From Pseudopithomyces maydicus (Eukaryota > Ascomycota > Dothideomycetes > Pleosporales > Didymosphaeriaceae), in NCBI GenBank assembly GCA_026873275.1, contig JANTUC010000003.1, forward strand, positions 930,001-994,000: a stretch of DNA of 64,000 bases, written 5' to 3'. Of this stretch, positions 10,786-22,600 are shown piece after piece; the stretch's first letter is position 1; every line of letters begins with the position of its first letter. A program made the translations under genes and the position numbers. The notes under the pieces are model-generated. The model had not been told where the DNA came from. It did no database searches and saw only the letters and a program-made list of their open reading frames with translations.

Positions 10786-12725
10786 ATGCCGCACACCATG
10801 TTCGGGGAGCCGTTTTCTCCGACAAAGATTCACCCGCTGCTGTCCCCACAGCGCACAGCCTTCTCCGGCCTTAATTCCGTCGACGCAGCGATAAATGTCC
10901 CGCTGCCCCATTCTCCGCTGCCGCCACAAGCCCCAGCGACCGACAGCTCCCCATCCCAACACACCACCGACGATGCTTGCTCGGTAGCACCCGTGGCTTC
11001 AAGCGGCACTGCGCCGGCTCACATCCACCCTGCTGTTGCTGCCACGGACGAACCGACCCGGTCCGATTCGCAGGCTTCCATAAGCACCGCCTCGTCCATC
11101 GAGAACCTCACAGCACTTCCCCAGAAATCCTTCCGTGAGCATCGCGAGCAGCGCAAGATCAAGCACCGCAAAAACGCCTATTCCATTGACTCCATCCCAC
11201 GCCAGACCATCCTCAAGGCCCTCCAGTCACGACCCCCGCCGACGTCACTGGACCCGAACCCTGCCTCCATGGATGCTCTCATGATGGCCAGCAAAAAGGA
11301 CGACGGCCTCAAGACGCACAGCTCGGAGAAGTACCAGAACAGCCTGGCCGAAGCTCTCTCCGAGCTGAATCTGCACTCTGCCGAACTCTCCAGTAAGATG
11401 GCCGCCCTAGCATCGCCGTGCTTCTTCCACAAGAAGTTCGACAAGGCCGTCAACCTCGACAAGGTGCTCGACGAGATGGCCGAAGACGAGAGCATATCGC
11501 ACTCCCGTCTGATGCAGACGGCGACCAGCGTACGCGAGGTTTCCAAGCAGCTCCAGCGCCGCCCCATCAAGATGACAGTGCGCAATGTCATGATCGTCAC
11601 CAAAGCGCGGGACAACCAGCTGGTCCACCTCACACGAGAGCTCACCGAGTGGCTTTTGTGTACCCCCGCTACGGCTCCGACGTTGGCGTGAACGTCTACG
11701 TAGACCACAAGCTCCGCAAGTCGAAGCGATTCGATCTGCCTTCGCTGCTATCAAAAGACTCCCGTTTCAACGATATGCTCAGGTTCTGGACGCCCGATCT
11801 CTGCTGGGAATCACCCGAGAAGTTTGACCTTGTGTTGACATTGGGAGGTGACGGTACTGTCCTCTTCACTTCCTGGCTTTTCCAGCGCATTGTTCCACCC
11901 ATTCTCTCCTTTTCTCTCGGCAGTCTTGGATTCCTCACAAATTTCCAATTCGACCAGTACAAGGAGGCCCTCAGCAAGATCATGGGCGATGCCGGCATGC
12001 GTGTGAATCTCCGCATGCGCTTCACATGCACCGTGTATCGCTACCAGAAGAACGCCGGGCCAGATGCACCACAGCACATTGAAGCTGAGCAGTTTGAGGT
12101 TCTCAACGAACTTGTCATTGACCGCGGCCCATCGCCCTACGTTTCCAACTTGGAGCTCTACGGTGACAACAACCTGTTGACCGTTGTCCAGGCCGACGGG
12201 TGCATCTTCTCCACTCCCACAGGGTCTACCGCCTACTCTCTATCAGCGGGTGGATCGCTTGTGCACCCGGATATCCCCGCTATTTTGCTCACGCCCATCT
12301 GTCCGCATACGCTAAGCTTTAGACCCATGCTGTTAAACGACAGTATGCTTTTGCGCATAGCAGTGCCGCGGAATTCGCGCGCCACCGCCTATTGCGCCTT
12401 CGATGGCAAGGGTCGTGTGGAGCTCCGACAGGGCGATCATGTTACCATTGCCGCCTCACAATACCCCTTCCCCACAGTCCTATCACAGCCTACCGAGTGG
12501 TTCGATTCCATCTCGCGTACCTTGAGATGGAACAACCGCGGCGCCCAGCAGAAAGCGTGGGACGGCGATGCGGATGAGAAGGACGGTGAGGAACAAGACA
12601 CTGGCTTCGACATCGACTTCGACAACGACGATGCTGACCACGATTCCGGTTACTCAGCCGAAGGTTCGCAGTCTGGCGGCAGAGCCAGTCCCATCAGGAA
12701 GGGCATGGTGTTGCCCTTTCTGTAG
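10786..12725 (+). CDS. UTR1: NAD(+) kinase, cytosolic Utr1 type, with a one-base frame break
   Basis: NAD kinase phosphorylates NAD to NADP. ATG 10786 starts a Ser/Pro/Ala-rich leader of about 200 residues, then the conserved block RNVMIVTKARDNQLVHLTRE. The catalytic domain has the ATP/NAD signature LGGDGTVLFTSWLF, then SLGSLGFLTNF, the NE-type NELVIDRGPSPYVSNLEL, and PTGSTAYSLSAGGSLVHPD. The tail from about residue 570 is acidic and ends GMVLPFL. The N-terminal frame (to 11660) and the C-terminal frame (from 11661) differ by one base, and the switch falls exactly on a five-C run at 11663-11667. There is no room or splice signal for an intron, because both frames give conserved residues right up to the run. 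With the frame corrected, about 646 residues result, a normal length for this family. Either the assembly lacks a C or the gene is broken. Confidence 0.93.
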
Positions 12726-14350
12726 AAGTGGGACCACGAGGGGGAGTTTGAGGCGTTGGCGCTTCTGGACTTCTCGCTCGCTACTGCTGCTTGGGCCGGT
12801 CCCAGTGGTCTTGTATGTTTTCCATTTGCGCACACTTCTTTGTCGATCATTTTATTTATTTTCCTCCCCCTTTTGGGTTGGGGTTGAGGCTTGCTGGATG
12901 TTGCGGGGTGCATAGAAGGGACGCGTGGCTACTTGGATTTGTATCGGATCTATGAGCAGGGTGTCTGAGGTAATCATGGCCTGCCTGGGAGGATGGGTCG
13001 CATTTAGAAAACATGTTACCCTAGAAAGGGTCTAGTGAATGGATGGTGGTTTCAATGCTGGAGCTGCGGCTCATGCATTGCAAAAGAAAACAAACCTGAG
13101 GCCCACGTGCACATTCTGGTGACTGTAAATTTGGGTGGAGACATGGAAGCTTCTACTTGGACTGCTGGGTAGAAGGAGAAATATTTCCAAGCTTTGTCCA
13201 GACCGCAAGTTGTTATCGATAGGTGTTGGAGGCTCAGTGTTTGATCATCGCCTACATGGGTTAGCACCCTACTAGGCTCACCATTGTTGTGTTCATATGT
13301 ACAACATAGCTGACTCGCTATCCACGACGTGCAGGTGCAATTGTAGCTGCCCATGGTATCACCTGGCCCAGCGAGCTGCTTCTCCGCGGCTTTTTCCTCA
13401 GAGGTGCGTCCAGTCAGCCAAGGGTGCCTCTGGAGGAACCCAAGCATCGTCTCTGCAACCGAGTGGGCCAAGAGAATGCCCAGAAGGTATGATTACATTC
13501 AGCACGAGTAGGGCTTGTACGCTACCGCTGCCGTGCCAAGGCATTGTGGCCCTCTGGAGGTCATTGCACGCGCTACCACTGTCGTGAAAGAATTTGCTCC
13601 CTGGGTCAACACTCGAGACAGACATTTTCCCTGGCAGAAATGTATTCGAAAGTGTGCAAGCTCGTACGAGCTCATACCGCATTGCGCAATTGCCGAGGCC
13701 TGGTTACGTGATGCAGATGGGACAATGGGGACGCGGTGTGGATGGCTCATGGGCCATCCGTTCTTCATCATGTGCCATCATGGCGCCTCCCATGCTTGGT
13801 CCCGGCTCGGGCCCTAATGAGCTCACCGGACCTGAGGCTCTGCAACGGAATTGGCAGCAGGTAATCCGAGATCAAGGCGGTGTTTGTCGAAAACAATTGA
13901 AGCAGGCTATGCCAGGCCCAGTCTAGTGTGGTCAAAATGACGGTGCAGATCCCCAGGATACGCCTGCCCCCCAGCGGCACCACGCCTCACCATTATCCGA
14001 CGAGGAGCAGCCCTATAGCCAACGCGGGCCCTCGCAATCTCTCATAAAGACAGCGGACACCCTAACATCCATGAAGATTTTCCTACTCACCAGGCAAGAC
14101 ACGTGGAATCGCCCCGCCTCGTCTCGGTCCTTCCTCGGACCCCCTCCCCGCTATCCGAGCTCCACCGGCCTGAGACCGAATCATGGCGTAAAGCAGACAA
14201 AACTGCTCTTACGGCTTCTTTAGCCCCACGCATCATAGCCACGAGCTATAGCTATAGCTGTCCGTCGAGCGCCCCTCCTGTTCTCTATCATCTCATCGGA
14301 ACGGCGACGTGCATGGGGGTCGGTATATGTAGGCCTGCGCCCAATTCAGC
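12726..14350. other. intergenic region, no gene recognised
   Basis: This 1.6-kb stretch has several overlapping open frames (around 13052-13471 minus and 13515-13926 plus). None has a domain, signal sequence or sensible codon bias. The first 150 nt form the NAD kinase 3' flank, and the last few hundred are promoter DNA for the Zn2Cys6 gene. Confidence 0.5.
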
Positions 14351-16660
14351 ATGACGACGCAGCCAAGACGTAAAGCATGTGTAGAATGTCGTCAGCAGAA
14401 GGTGAGCTGTGCCGAAGATACTGCGAAACACGTGCACTGATTGCTCCATGCCAGATCCGCTGCGATGTCGAGCAGCACAAGACTCCCCATGAGCCATGTA
14501 GCCGCTGTAAGAAGATGAATCTGGAGTGCCGCATCCTGCCAACCTCCACCCGCAATCTGCGCCAGACGAAGGCTGAGATGCGCCGCGAGCTGGAAGAGCT
14601 GCGCTGGAACATGCGCCAGGGTGGCCACGGAGAAGTGCATTCGACACCAGGAAGTTTGGCCGATGCCAGCTCCTTCCGAAGCCCCCATGAGCCAGGCAAT
14701 GGCAGCTTTTCCAATCCCAGTGCCCCTTGTACAGAGGCCAGCATGAGCCCATCCATGGACCTTGGTATACCCGGCTCCATTCCCAACGACATAAAGGGTA
14801 ACGCAAATGGTCCGACGCTTCCGCGCGCCCTCGACGGATTCGTCGTCGACGCACGAAAAATTGACGATTGCTTTGCATTGTATGTGCAATGTCTCGCAAC
14901 AGCAAAAAAAAGCGTGTCTGCTGACTCAGACCTAGGTTTTTCACCCAATATCATCCACTCCTTCCAATTCTGGAATCACCGCAAAGTCCCAGCAGCGCGA
15001 ACGGCTATTATGAACTTTCTCCGTTCCTCTTTTGGTGTATCGTGGTCACGGGATCACGGCATTATCTCGAAGATCGAGGTATCCTCGACAAAGTCAGCCA
15101 GCTTATAACTCCGCTTGCTTTTTCTTCCATGGCCCTCCGGTCCACACCAATTCCGGTTATTCAAGGTCTTCTAATTCTTTGCACCTGGCGGTTGCCAACC
15201 AATTCCATGTATAAAGACATGACACATGTTCTGTGCGGTGCCGCTATACACCTGGCTACGTCAATTGGTCTGCATATAGCAGGAGTGGGCCAGGATTTCG
15301 CCCGGACGCCATTGAAAACTGACCGAGAGCATGTAGTTTTTAGAGCAAAATTATGGATGCAAGCCCTCATCGTGTCCATCCGAACAAGCTGCGCCGAGGG
15401 TATTCCGCCTTTGGTTTTGTCAGAATCATTTTACGACGGCCAAGAAAAGGACCGGGAAGACTTGGCCGCACAATTCCCACCAGATTTGCAGTTCAGTCGC
15501 AAAGTTCATATCATATTGCACAGAACTATGGCAGCAATGGCACGGACAGACATCAAATCCCCCAATGTTGATGCGAAGGTTATCAGGTCTTTGATAAGCA
15601 TATTTGACTCGCAACTATTAAGGCTTGCGGCTGTCTCCACAAACGAGCTGGGTCGGTGACTGAGCAGCTTCCCAACCAATATCCTGGCTAACCTGGTATA
15701 GATACCTTCCAGCTGAACTGCGCCCGCATCCATGTCATGGCCTGCCATTTCTTCGCGCATCCTATGAACCCGGGACCAGATGCCGAAGCACTCAGCCGCT
15801 TATACTCCCTCTGTATATCTACTTCACAAACGGCTCATGCAATGACCCAACAAGCCAATTTCGCGTTCATCTCTCAGTCATTCATCGACCGAACTATTTG
15901 CTTAGCGGGCTTTGTTATCCTCAAGCTTGCCCGATCACCTATCAGCCAGCATCTCGATCTTCCTGCTGGTGAACAAGCCTATTTCAACGCAGCACAGTTC
16001 TGTAAAGCAACTTCTCTGCAAAATGGCGACTTGGGCGAGCGATGTTGCCAAATTCTCACCAACCTATGGCCAAGCACTAAAGTTTTCAAGCGCCCGAACG
16101 GCACCACTGAAAGCCTTGGATTGCGCTTACGTACACGGCTAAGTATGAGCGTTTCCTTCGACATGTTCTGGTATTGGCGTGAAGAATTCGGGCTCATGTA
16201 CAATCCCTACAATGGCGAAGAAGGCCTCCCAGCGAATGCGCAAACACAGCCTACAACCCCTGGTAAGTTCCCCTTCACTACGCTTCCCAAGCACAGCGCT
16301 GTACTGACGCAGATGTGCGCGTAAGACTATGAGCGGGAAATGACTCAAACAGCACCAGGGATATCTCAATCAATGACAGCGACATCTGCACCACAGCCTG
16401 TCAAGGCGGATCCAAATGGACTGCCGCCACTACCCATGGGTAGCCAGGCTGGCCCTATCCATTTTGATGGTGCATGGGACGGCGAAGCGTACATGTTCCC
16501 GCCCGTTCTCGACCAGTTTCCCGATTACGATTGGGCAGCAAGCTTTGACTTTTCGAATGACCCGAGCCAGATGCAGATGCCTATGCCTATGCAACCAATG
16601 CCACAGGCGGTTGATATGGGCCCTATAACTTCAGGTCCAGCGGGATATCAGTACGGTTGA
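14351..16660 (+). CDS. Zn2Cys6 binuclear cluster transcription factor (Leu3/PrtT-like)
   Basis: The protein is a fungal zinc-cluster activator. Exon 1 (14351-14401) gives MTTQPRRKACVECRQQK. After an intron (14402-14454) exon 2 completes the cluster with IRCDVEQ and PCSRCKKMNLECRI. The six cysteines are spaced C-x2-C-x6-C-x11-C-x2-C-x6-C. An intron inside the finger is common in the Leu3/PrtT group. A basic coiled stretch follows (KAEMRRELEELRWNMRQ). Exons 3 (14930-15651) and 4 (15702-16262) give the fungal-specific middle homology region, with SRHYLED, TWRLPTNSMYKDMTHVL and an HLATSIGLH stretch. The last exon (about 16326-16660) has an acidic, Met/Gln/Pro-rich tail likely to activate transcription. 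The last acceptor, after GCGTAAG, was chosen for frame; an earlier AG leads to a stop. The regulatory target is unknown. It is 3 kb from the PKS and separated by a tRNA and an E2-like gene. Confidence 0.9.
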
Positions 16661-17290
16661 GCCAGGCGTTTGAGCAGCGAGAAAGGAAGCAGAGAGACGG
16701 CGATCCTTTAGTGCCGTCTTATTGAGCAAAACTTTGCATTTGCCCATGATTAGCGGCTAGATGTGCACGGCGGCACGTGGCCCACGGCAAATGGATCGGC
16801 AGTGCAGGCACAGCAAAAAAAAGCAACGAAACAGGAGCTGCCAAAAATTCTACAGTTGGCACATTGTTTCTCATGGCAGAAATACAGCTGGGGCACTGTT
16901 ATCTACGCGGTCGGATAGTTCATGCTACATTTAAGGCATTGAAGTGCGTAATACATTCAATTCTCTCGAATAGGCAGAAGGGAAGAGCTACACATGGGAT
17001 CCGTATCCCGCATTGGTGCTTTAGGCGTACGTTGGCGTTATATAGTTGGGCAATGTGTTCCTCCACCGAACATCTAGGCATACCAGGAGGCTGTCTGAAC
17101 CATAATTAAATTATTTTACCATGCCAGTCTACCTCGTACCGAGAAACATCCGCTTGCCGCGATGGATGGAGAGTGTGGTGGCACTACAGCAAAAAAGAAT
17201 TGGAGAAAAATAACGGTCCGGTGTACGCATTACGAAACCTAAATGGCAATTGTGCCTTTGTTATATTATTCAGAGAAAACAGCAAAAAGA
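16661..17290. other. intergenic region between Zn2Cys6 gene and tRNA-Ala
   Basis: This 630-nt, moderately AT-rich stretch holds the 3' flank of the transcription factor and DNA downstream of the minus-strand tRNA. No coding feature is supported. Confidence 0.5.
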
Positions 17291-17393
17291 TGGACTTGCT
17301 GGGAATCGAACCCAGGACCTTTCCCACGCTTTGCGTCTTGGATGAGAAGACGAACAATGCTAAGGGAAAATTATACCACTAAACCACAAGCCC
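17291..17393 (-). tRNA. tRNA-Ala(AGC) with a 31-nt intron
   Basis: Read on the minus strand, a full cloverleaf forms. The acceptor stem GGGCTTG pairs with CAAGTCC, followed by discriminator A (17291). The T arm is a perfect five-pair stem with loop TTCGATT. The anticodon stem TTCCC/GGGAA holds loop TT-AGC-A-T. The anticodon is at 17359-17361. The intron sits at the canonical position after base 37 (about 17327-17357). The third acceptor pair is G3:U70, the classic alanine identity element, which supports the AGC assignment. The D stem is weak (T-rich, one mismatch). No other tRNA was seen in the window. Confidence 0.9.
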
Positions 17394-17973
17394 GATGCTT
17401 ATTTGATGAAAACAGAGGTAATTGTATAATAAATATATCCCGCTGCATCATTCTACTATCAATACTCGATTCGAATTTCCCTTTTAAAATTTTCACCCAA
17501 GATCAACCAGCGCTAACAACACACTCCACCTTCGCAGTTGATCCAGACTTCGGTATCCACTTGCGAATAGGAATCGGTCAATTTAGCTTCTTTGATTATT
17601 AAATAGTTGTGTCTCGCCCTGGTGTCATCGTTCCATCATGTTCTTCTTCGGTTCCTGATTCGGGTATTGACATCTGAATGACTTTTTCCGGAAGAATTCG
17701 TCACTACATGACATCTATTACGAAGTGTCACATAATATAGCGTACATATATTGCCCGAGCACATGAGATGGCGTGACTAACTACAGGGCTGTATGTACGC
17801 TTTCCTCCTCCTTGGTTGTACTTTTCACATATCAGAGACGGCATTACCTATGTATGGGCTACAAATAGTATTCCCGCCTCACAATGTGTATATTATCAAA
17901 AGAAGCAGATGTTTCTAGAGAAAATAGGAACATCATTATCACTAATCCAATAGCAAACCCGCCATCCCATCCA
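17394..17973. other. AT-rich intergenic region
   Basis: About 580 nt upstream of the minus-strand tRNA and downstream of the minus-strand E2-like gene. No coding feature is supported. Confidence 0.5.
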
Positions 17974-19197
17974 TCAGTCCATCATCCCACTCAGTCCTCT
18001 CCTCTTTCTTCGTGACAGCTTCCGCCCCCCACTTTTGACATCCGGTTTGATAAGTTCGATGCCATAGTCCTTGCTTGCCTCTTTACCCGTGGATTCGTAG
18101 ATGTACCCTTCCCCTGCAATATCAAGCAGGTCTATTGTGACAGGTTCGCCGAGCTTCCCCTTTTTGTTCCTGGTATAGATGTGCACGTAAAAGGGTATGC
18201 CTCTCACATCGCCGATATGTTCCGCCGACAGCCGCGATACCGGGCAGTCTCCGTGGACATATAATTTATCATCTTCGTAGTACGCAAACGTCATCTGGTC
18301 CCTCCCGATCGTCACGTGCAACATCATCTCCCCGTCATTCATTGGCTTCCCGTGGTAGAACCACATGGTGGCCTGATCTGCCCGCTTGCGTGCTGCTGTA
18401 GCCGTGACGCCGTTACGTACTAGAATAGTACTCTTCTGCTTGCCTACTAGGTCGGTGAGGGAGTTGCTCACCACGACGGAGAAAACAATGTCCTTGTGGA
18501 GGCGCGATAGGTCCACTGCAAAAGAGTATACTTCATCTGACCCAGTTTGAAGGAAGATGGGTGCTGAAGTAAGTGTTTCTGGATGTCCAGCGAGAAGCTC
18601 CTGCGGTTCAAACAGGGGTTTTGCAGGCACTGCGGTGGCTTGGATAAGTGGGATGCGAGGAACAGGAGGTAGTCGATTTTTGTATATCTTGTATGTCTTT
18701 TCTGCCTCGTTCTTGACGTATTCTAATTTCTCCATAGTTACGTACTCAGGTAGCTCGTATCCGGACTGCTGGGAGACGTAGAACGATACGATGGCAGACA
18801 TCAGGGAGGCGAATAGGCAGGAGAGGGTGTACAACGGTTCCCATGTGCCACCTTGGGCCTCCGATCGAAGAATATCGAAACACATGGTGCTATGCGTCTT
18901 GGATCGATAGTAAGATCTGTACACGTCGACGTTGTATCTTCTGGTGGGTGTGTAAAGTCGCACGACTGGCGGTGCCTCGGGGTAGTTCTCGGGGATGTAG
19001 AGGCTGCCGACGAGAGTAAGGTGGGCCATTGCTCCGTCATTCGGGAGCATCATGAAATAGAAAAGTGAAGCGTCATCTTCAGGATCAAGAGAGATAACGG
19101 TGCGCAGGTTGGAAAAGTCGGCGTTGACCTGTTTGGCTTCCGCCAAAACTCGCTGCAGTATTTTTGCTTTCATGTTGCTGTGAATTCTTCGTCCCAT
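17974..19197 (-). CDS. UBC-fold (E2-like) protein with a large unassigned C-terminal domain
   Basis: A single uninterrupted frame of 407 residues. Residues about 8-150 match a ubiquitin-conjugating enzyme fold. They have a helix 1 start (KAKILQRVLAEAKQ), the E2 hallmark ENYPEAPPVVRLYTP (residues 70-84), and the active-site region THSTMCFDIL with the candidate cysteine at 106. The helix following reads WEPLYTLSCLFASLMSAIVS, as in E2s. The HPN triplet expected about ten residues before the cysteine is absent (YRSKTHSTMC instead), so the catalytic asparagine is missing. Residues about 200-390 form a second domain, predicted beta-rich (VVVSNSLTDLVG, MMLHVTIGRDQMTFAYY), that I do not recognise. 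A basic patch (RKLSRRKRRG) sits near the C-terminus and may be a nuclear signal. It could be an active atypical E2 or an inactive E2-variant scaffold. It adjoins the PKS cluster but is not obviously part of it. Confidence 0.85.
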   Translation of the reverse strand: MGRRIHSNMKAKILQRVLAEAKQVNADFSNLRTVISLDPEDDASLFYFMMLPNDGAMAHLTLVGSLYIPENYPEAPPVVRLYTPTRRYNVDVYRSYYRSKTHSTMCFDILRSEAQGGTWEPLYTLSCLFASLMSAIVSFYVSQQSGYELPEYVTMEKLEYVKNEAEKTYKIYKNRLPPVPRIPLIQATAVPAKPLFEPQELLAGHPETLTSAPIFLQTGSDEVYSFAVDLSRLHKDIVFSVVVSNSLTDLVGKQKSTILVRNGVTATAARKRADQATMWFYHGKPMNDGEMMLHVTIGRDQMTFAYYEDDKLYVHGDCPVSRLSAEHIGDVRGIPFYVHIYTRNKKGKLGEPVTIDLLDIAGEGYIYESTGKEASKDYGIELIKPDVKSGGRKLSRRKRRGLSGMMD

Positions 19198-19673
19198 GTG
19201 AAATATTGTGCTTTATATACATATAATTGTCCCATATGGTAGTGAGTCACGGATCCAGTCATAGCACCTGTGGCTTAGAGGACCTGCGTCTCGAGATGCA
19301 ATGACAGTGAGACCACCCCTAGCCGAGTAGCTACGCGAATACGGAAATAAACTGTTGTTCAACTTCAGAAATGGTCGGCAACTAGTAGAGAAAGGGAAGC
19401 TGTAGTGTGAACACTGTTAGGACTAACGTCAAAGGCCAGGACTAACCTTCTTGCAGACACGAGATAAGGGCGCTGTGAGAGGATTACGAGCCAGGAACAA
19501 CGCTAGCGGAAACAGGGTACAAACCAGGAGAATTGGGGCGTGGCTCCAACGATGAGGAGCTCTGGGTGCGTATCTGTAATACTGGAAGGCGTATTTATAG
19601 TACCCTCCGTGGAGTCATGTGGGGGCCAAAACTGTTGCATCTGGCATTGCTAAATCTAATCAACCCAAACTCC
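19198..19673. other. intergenic boundary between E2-like gene and PKS cluster
   Basis: This 476-nt region carries the promoter of the E2-like gene and the 3' flank of the PKS, both on the minus strand. No coding feature is seen. Confidence 0.5.
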
Positions 19674-22600
19674 TCAAGCATCATACAAATTTTTCGTAAC
19701 AGTTTCTGATAGCAGCTCAATAGTACCTCCCAAGATGTCAAACATTGTCACGTCCATCTTCAGAGTTCTTGAAAACCAATTTCGAAGTTCCACCGCAACC
19801 AGTGAGTCAACACCATGTGCGTGCATCGGCATCCCGACGTCGATCTCATCTACTGGCCGTGAGAGAACACGAGCCAAGGCACCTTGGATCGCGAGCGTGA
19901 CTATTGGACCCGCTTCATCGAGTGACTTAGTAGATACCAAAGTTGTTAGATCCGACTGAACTTGTGTACGAGTGTCGCCCGTCGTCGCAGATGCATGACC
20001 TGATTCGATTTGATGGATGTGAGAATACATCGGACGGCTCATAAACTCTGGGCAGCCAAGTTCTCCATGCTCTCGGGGGATCTTGAGACCTGTGAGTACC
20101 TGGCTTTGGATTTGCTCGATGCCGAGATTGGGGTCACAATGGTACTCCAAGATGGTGAACAGGTCAGGCATTGACAAAGCTCTTAGGCGTTTGAGCTGTG
20201 GGTTGAACACAGCATTATCTCCCAATGAGGCGACATAGCCTTGATCTTCAATGACAGTCAGATTGAGTGAAGAGGCTTTTTGTCCCTTGGCCAGGCGGTG
20301 AGCAGCAAGCGTGTCCTGGTACGTGTTTCCAGCGTTGTAGTTGGCCTGTCCAGCAGCACCGATGATACCGCTCATCGAAGAAAAAATATAAAAAAGTCAA
20401 GATCGGATGGGAGGTTTACATGGAGGTTCCAGGAACCCCGGATCTTTGGATCGGTTGCTTTCATCCAGCTATCATGCGTCATGGAAGGAAACAAGGCATC
20501 CTATGTGCTACTTTAGTGAACCGCAGTCAGAATTCAGACTCGGAAGGCTTACCCGTAGTACCATAGCGGCCTGTACGCAGCCCCGGATTGGTGGCATGGC
20601 GTTCGAAGCGTCTTGTATCACGCGCTCTACGCAGGATGCATCAGTGATGTCGCATGGTGGGGCCTCAACGCGAATCGCCTCTGCGCGCAGAGAAGATAAG
20701 AATTCCTCAGAACCCTCAGCCAAACATCCTTGACGAGACAACAGTAGCAGGGATTTTGCGCCTTTCTTTACCATCCACCTTGCGATACTCTTACCTAGTC
20801 CCCCAAGTCCGCCAGCTATTACGTATGTGGCGTTGGGGAGAAAAAGTTGATCGAGAGAAGGAGAAACCAGCGCCTGTGTGTTTAGTCACGAGGACATGAA
20901 GGGTTGACGAGTGGAGCTTACTTGAACAACTGCTTCTTCGTTCACTTCAACTGCCACACAACCGGCATTTGTTCCGCTCTGCAGATATCGAAAAGCGCTT
21001 TCCACTTCTTGAATAGGATACGCACGCAACGGCTGAACTGACCTGAGCATTCCCTCTTCGAACAACCGAGATACCGCTGCCAAGGCTCTGTTTGCCTTCT
21101 TCTCGGGTAAGGTCGTAATGTCTATATTTCCATCAGCCTATAACAGATTAGCAACAAAGAAAAGTGCTTCGTACCGATAGCCGAGAAGGTAACGTTATCA
21201 GCAAATTTAAACATGGGTATACTCTCATGAGCCAGGATGTCGCGTTTTCCTATCTCTAGGAACCTTCCATGTGGTGCAACCAGCTCCCATGAGGCCCGTA
21301 GCCCATCTCCAGCGAGTGAGTTCAGAACAACATCAACCCCGCGCCCACTTGTTCTATATTTTACACCTTCAGAGAACGAAGAGTCTCTGCTATAAAAAAT
21401 ATGGCTCTCAGGGATGCCATAGGTTTCAATAAGCAGCTTCTTCTTGGTAGAACTTCCTACAGTGACATACACTTCAGCTCCAACATGTTGTGCGATCTGG
21501 ATAGCAGCTTGACCTGTTCCGCCTGCTGCTGCATGTATAAGTACCGATTCACCGTGATCCAATCTCCCAATTTCGATTAATGCATGGTACGCTGTTACAA
21601 AGATGGTTGGAATCTTGGCTGCTTCTGTAAACCCCAAGTTGCCAGGAATTCTGGCAATCAGCTGATCATGGGTCCTAACTCGTGCCGAAAAAGCACCAGA
21701 AGTCAAAGCCATCACTCGGTCCCCTGGCTGGTATCTGCAGCCTGGTCCAACCTTGCTGACTATTCCTGAACATTCAGAGCCGAACATATCGTGGGGTATG
21801 CGGCCGAGTGCTACTAGTGTGTCTCTGAAATTGATACCCACGGCTTTGACGGTGATTTCAACTTCGCCATGTGCAAGTTGCAAAGAGATGGGGGTACTTT
21901 TGTAAAATGCAGGGTATCCAAGAGTCCCGGAGTACCCACAGCCAACCGGAGTTCTTCTTTGCTGAATAGCAATTCTTTCAGTATAGCAGGCTGTTTGCTT
22001 GTATGAATGTAATGGTTCAACCTCACATCTTCATTGATGCGCGGCACGTAGATAAGACCTTCCTTCTCCATCATTTCAGGTTCGTTTTGCGCTTGTGCAG
22101 AGGATAGACATGCTTGTATAGCCCTACGGATGACTTTTGATGTATCGTTTTCATTTATTTTCGAAGTCAGTTCCAATAAGGTGAATCGCATGGAGACATC
22201 TTCCGTTTGCATAGTTCTGGCCAGACCGTAGACTGAGTTGCCACTGGATAAAGCCGCACCCATCGTGTTTGGGAAGATCCAAAGAACTTTCTTAGCTTGT
22301 TGAAGAAATTGTTGAAGCATGATGAACGACTCAGACAATGGTGTTTGAAGTATGGACGAAGAGGTGGAGTCGATGATAACACAAAGATGAGTACCTAGCG
22401 GACTAGTTTGGGCAGCAGCAGCAAGATCAACCCTAGAAACAGGACATCCAAGATCCTCAAGGTGCCTTTTCGCTTCAACAGTAATTTCATCAACTTCATC
22501 GATTGAAACCAACGCCGTCGGCATATTAACAGAGTGAAGTATGCTTGCTTCAAGCTTTGTGGATATCAGGAGTGAAACTGTCCGGTAAGGGGAGTTTTCC

